Part shown: positions 6,439-7,859 of the stretch, in pieces
Numbering within the stretch: the stretch's first letter is position 1
Layout of the letters: the number at the start of each line of letters is the position of its first letter
NCBI RefSeq assembly: GCF_937890585.1
Contig: NZ_CALACG010000139.1
Location: 1-7,859 of the forward strand
Reading direction: 5' to 3'
Origin: an uncultured Campylobacter sp.
GTDB taxonomy: Bacteria; Campylobacterota; Campylobacteria; Campylobacterales; Campylobacteraceae
Length of the DNA stretch: 7,859 bases
Program-made: the position numbers and the translations under genes
The notes under the pieces: model-generated
Seen by the model: only the letters and a program-made list of their open reading frames with translations
Database searches by the model: none
Told to the model about the DNA's origin: nothing

Positions 6439-7367
6439 TAAATTTCCGCGCAAACTGCGTAAATTTTAGCTCCGTCATTTGCCACAGCATAGAGCCTGCC
6501 ACCGCTTACTAGCATGATCTGATCTGTGCTAAGTCTAAATTTCTCAAACTCTATCTCTTTTAATAGCAAGCCATCTTTGGCGCTTATCAAAACTGGCTTA
6601 TTTTTGCGGTTCGCGAGCAAAATTTGACCTTTGATCCAAACAAAATGCTCCGTGCCACTGGTTTTAAACTTAAACACCACTTCGCCACTTTTTGCATCCA
6701 CGGCGTATAGATCTCCGCCCTTGCCAGCGGTGCCAAAGTAAAGCACTCCCTCACGCAGGCAAACTGGCGTGTAGAGATATGCGCCAAGCTTTAGCCGCCA
6801 GATGGTCTTGCCTATCCTTACGCCCTGCTCTTTGGGCGGCAAATTAGCGTTTAAATTTTCATCTTTTGCTTCGCAATTAAACGCTGCGCCGCCCAAAATT
6901 TCTTTGCACTCCATCATAAATGGCGAGCTCATTCGCACGCAAAAGCCATCAAATTCATACGTTTTAGCGTCGTTATATATCTCTTTTACAGGCTCCTTAG
7001 CAACGCCGAGCTCGCTCATCTGCCCGTCACTTATCTTTATAAGCTTTGCTGGGGAGTTTATGTAGCCCTTGTAGTATCTAGTATTTAGCACGAAGTAGCC
7101 ATTTTCTGGGTAGCAAAGTGCGTCGCTGGCTATGAAAATTTCGCTTTGCTTATAGGTAAGCATTGATCTTTTATGCTCGCTAAAGTCGCGTGAAAATGTA
7201 TCTAGTAGCACGTAGTTTGGCGTTAGCTTTTGAGCTATCTCTAGCTCGCTAGGCACCCCAAAAGCAAAATGCACAAATGCAATGCGCTCACCCATCTCGT
7301 AAATGCCAGTTACGCCGTGCCCACGAAACTCCACGCCAGGCATATCAAGAGGATATGATCTAACCAC
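6438..7367 (-). CDS. Beta-propeller (PQQ-like repeat) protein, function unknown
   Basis: Probably a cytoplasmic protein of 309 residues with beta-propeller repeats. The clearest blade is at about residues 203-234 (EGVLYFGT...GGDLYAVDAKSGEVVFKF), the typical pattern of PQQ-like/BamB-type repeats. Further strand-turn-strand units follow at about 245-270 and 283-307, and a less regular N-terminal half (20-150) has alternating strands that could be degenerate blades. There is no signal peptide or membrane segment, so it is neither BamB nor a periplasmic quinoprotein dehydrogenase. The start is a GTG at 7367-7365, chosen because AAGGAG stands five bases upstream (minus strand 7378-7373). It is convergent with pycA and divergent from the SUKH gene, with a shared 100-base promoter region. 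No catalytic function can be assigned. Confidence 0.75.
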   Translation of the reverse strand: MVRSYPLDMPGVEFRGHGVTGIYEMGERIAFVHFAFGVPSELEIAQKLTPNYVLLDTFSRDFSEHKRSMLTYKQSEIFIASDALCYPENGYFVLNTRYYKGYINSPAKLIKISDGQMSELGVAKEPVKEIYNDAKTYEFDGFCVRMSSPFMMECKEILGGAAFNCEAKDENLNANLPPKEQGVRIGKTIWRLKLGAYLYTPVCLREGVLYFGTAGKGGDLYAVDAKSGEVVFKFKTSGTEHFVWIKGQILLANRKNKPVLISAKDGLLLKEIEFEKFRLSTDQIMLVSGGRLYAVANDGAKIYAVCAEI

Positions 7368-7467
7368 GCTAGCTCCTTAAATTTATGGCGATTATAACCC
7401 AAATTTCAAAGCACACTGGGTTAAATTTGATAAAATTTGCCAAAATTTAGCAAATTTAAGGAGCGAT
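7368..7467. promoter_or_regulatory. Divergent promoter region with inverted repeats
   Basis: This 100-base spacer serves both the propeller gene and the SUKH gene. The plus strand has TGATAAAAT at 7428-7436 as extended -10 and AAGGAG at 7458-7463. The minus strand has an exact TATAAT at 7396-7391 and AAGGAG at 7378-7373. A perfect 13-base inverted repeat (7372-7384 and 7452-7464) contains both ribosome binding sites. A second, 7-base inverted repeat, TAACCCA (7395-7401) and TGGGTTA (7417-7423), lies between the two -10 boxes and touches the minus-strand one, a position suited to an operator. Confidence 0.5.
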
Positions 7468-7859
7468 ATGTTTTTAAAACTAGACGAGATCGCTAAAAAA
7501 CTAGATCAAATTTTCTTGCCGCTAGAGCAAGAGGGCATAACTGGCATGAGGCTTTTGCCGCAAAAGGACACTTTGGCGTTTATGCAAGCACAAAAGAGCC
7601 TTGGCGTAAATTTCCCAGATAAATTTACAAAGCTTTTAAGCAAATTTGAGCTTGGCAATTTTGAAATTTGCAATGTCAGCTTTGGCTCTAAAAGCGACTA
7701 TGCGAGCGAGCTAGTGCGCCTAAACAGCGTAGATGAGTTTGGTGGAAAATGGTGGCAGGGCGAGGAGAGGCCAGCAAATTTGATAGTTTTTGCCGTGGGA
7801 GATCCTTGGATATTTTTGCTTGATTGCGCGAGTGGTGCGGTCTATGCGTGGCTACTTGG
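7468..7859 (+). CDS. SUKH (SMI1/KNR4) family protein, 3' end outside the window
   Basis: The first 130 codons are present and the frame is open to the window edge. AAGGAG at 7458-7463 and the ATG at 7468 set the start. The pattern is that of the SUKH fold: an N-terminal helix, the LGVNFPDKFTKLLSKF segment (residues about 45-60, matching the family's L-G-x-x-x-P-x-x-y-x-x-x-L), a charged middle, then two strands, PANLIVFAVGDPWIFLLD and GAVYAW (about 103-129), where family members carry the hydrophobic strands and the closing G-x-V-Y-x-W. Many bacterial SUKH proteins are immunity proteins against polymorphic or contact-dependent toxins; others have unknown roles. No toxin is visible in the window, so immunity is only a possibility. 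The partner in view is the divergent propeller gene. Confidence 0.72.
   Translation, partial: MFLKLDEIAKKLDQIFLPLEQEGITGMRLLPQKDTLAFMQAQKSLGVNFPDKFTKLLSKFELGNFEICNVSFGSKSDYASELVRLNSVDEFGGKWWQGEERPANLIVFAVGDPWIFLLDCASGAVYAWLL

Noticed and set aside
6587..7065. Overlapping open frames (66 codons minus, 87 codons plus) inside the propeller gene
   Set aside because: The propeller frame has a strong ribosome binding site and repeat pattern across this region; the alternatives have neither.

Overview
The window looks like chromosome from a Campylobacter species of the C. concisus/C. curvus type. The grounds are an estimated GC content near 40% (not computed), very frequent AAATTT words, epsilonproteobacterial forms of GlmM (RYSGTEN phosphate loop) and LspA, a HemJ-type protoporphyrinogen oxidase, and sparse promoters that rely on the -10 box. 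The species assignment is inferred from memory of related proteins, not from a search.

Layout. Positions 1-175 are AT-rich and noncoding. They end, on the minus strand, in the ribosome binding site and probable -10 box of a gene lying off the left edge. A minus-strand pair follows, rpsT (ribosomal protein S20) then prfA (release factor 1), transcribed leftward. A divergent promoter region (1528-1686) separates it from a tightly packed plus-strand run: glmM, lspA, a TM2-SHOCT membrane protein, hemJ, and a secreted protein of unknown function. The genes in this run overlap or lie within 9 bases of each other, and the run ends at a hairpin near 4844-4881. Next is a separately promoted biotin carboxylase subunit, probably PycA of a two-subunit pyruvate carboxylase. 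A short convergent gap separates it from a minus-strand beta-propeller (PQQ-like) protein. That gene is divergent from a SUKH (SMI1/KNR4) family gene which is cut by the right edge.

How the genes work together. Most of the window is housekeeping. rpsT-prfA serves translation. The glmM run combines peptidoglycan precursor synthesis (glucosamine phosphate isomerisation), lipoprotein maturation and heme synthesis, with two accessory envelope proteins. The PycA-type enzyme would carboxylate biotin for anaplerotic oxaloacetate formation; its partner carrying the carboxyltransferase and biotin domains is not here.

The only part that resembles accessory DNA is the right end. There a propeller protein and a SUKH protein share a 100-base promoter region with symmetric features. 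SUKH proteins are often immunity proteins of polymorphic toxins, but no toxin is visible in the window. I see no mobile element, CRISPR array, tRNA or rRNA.
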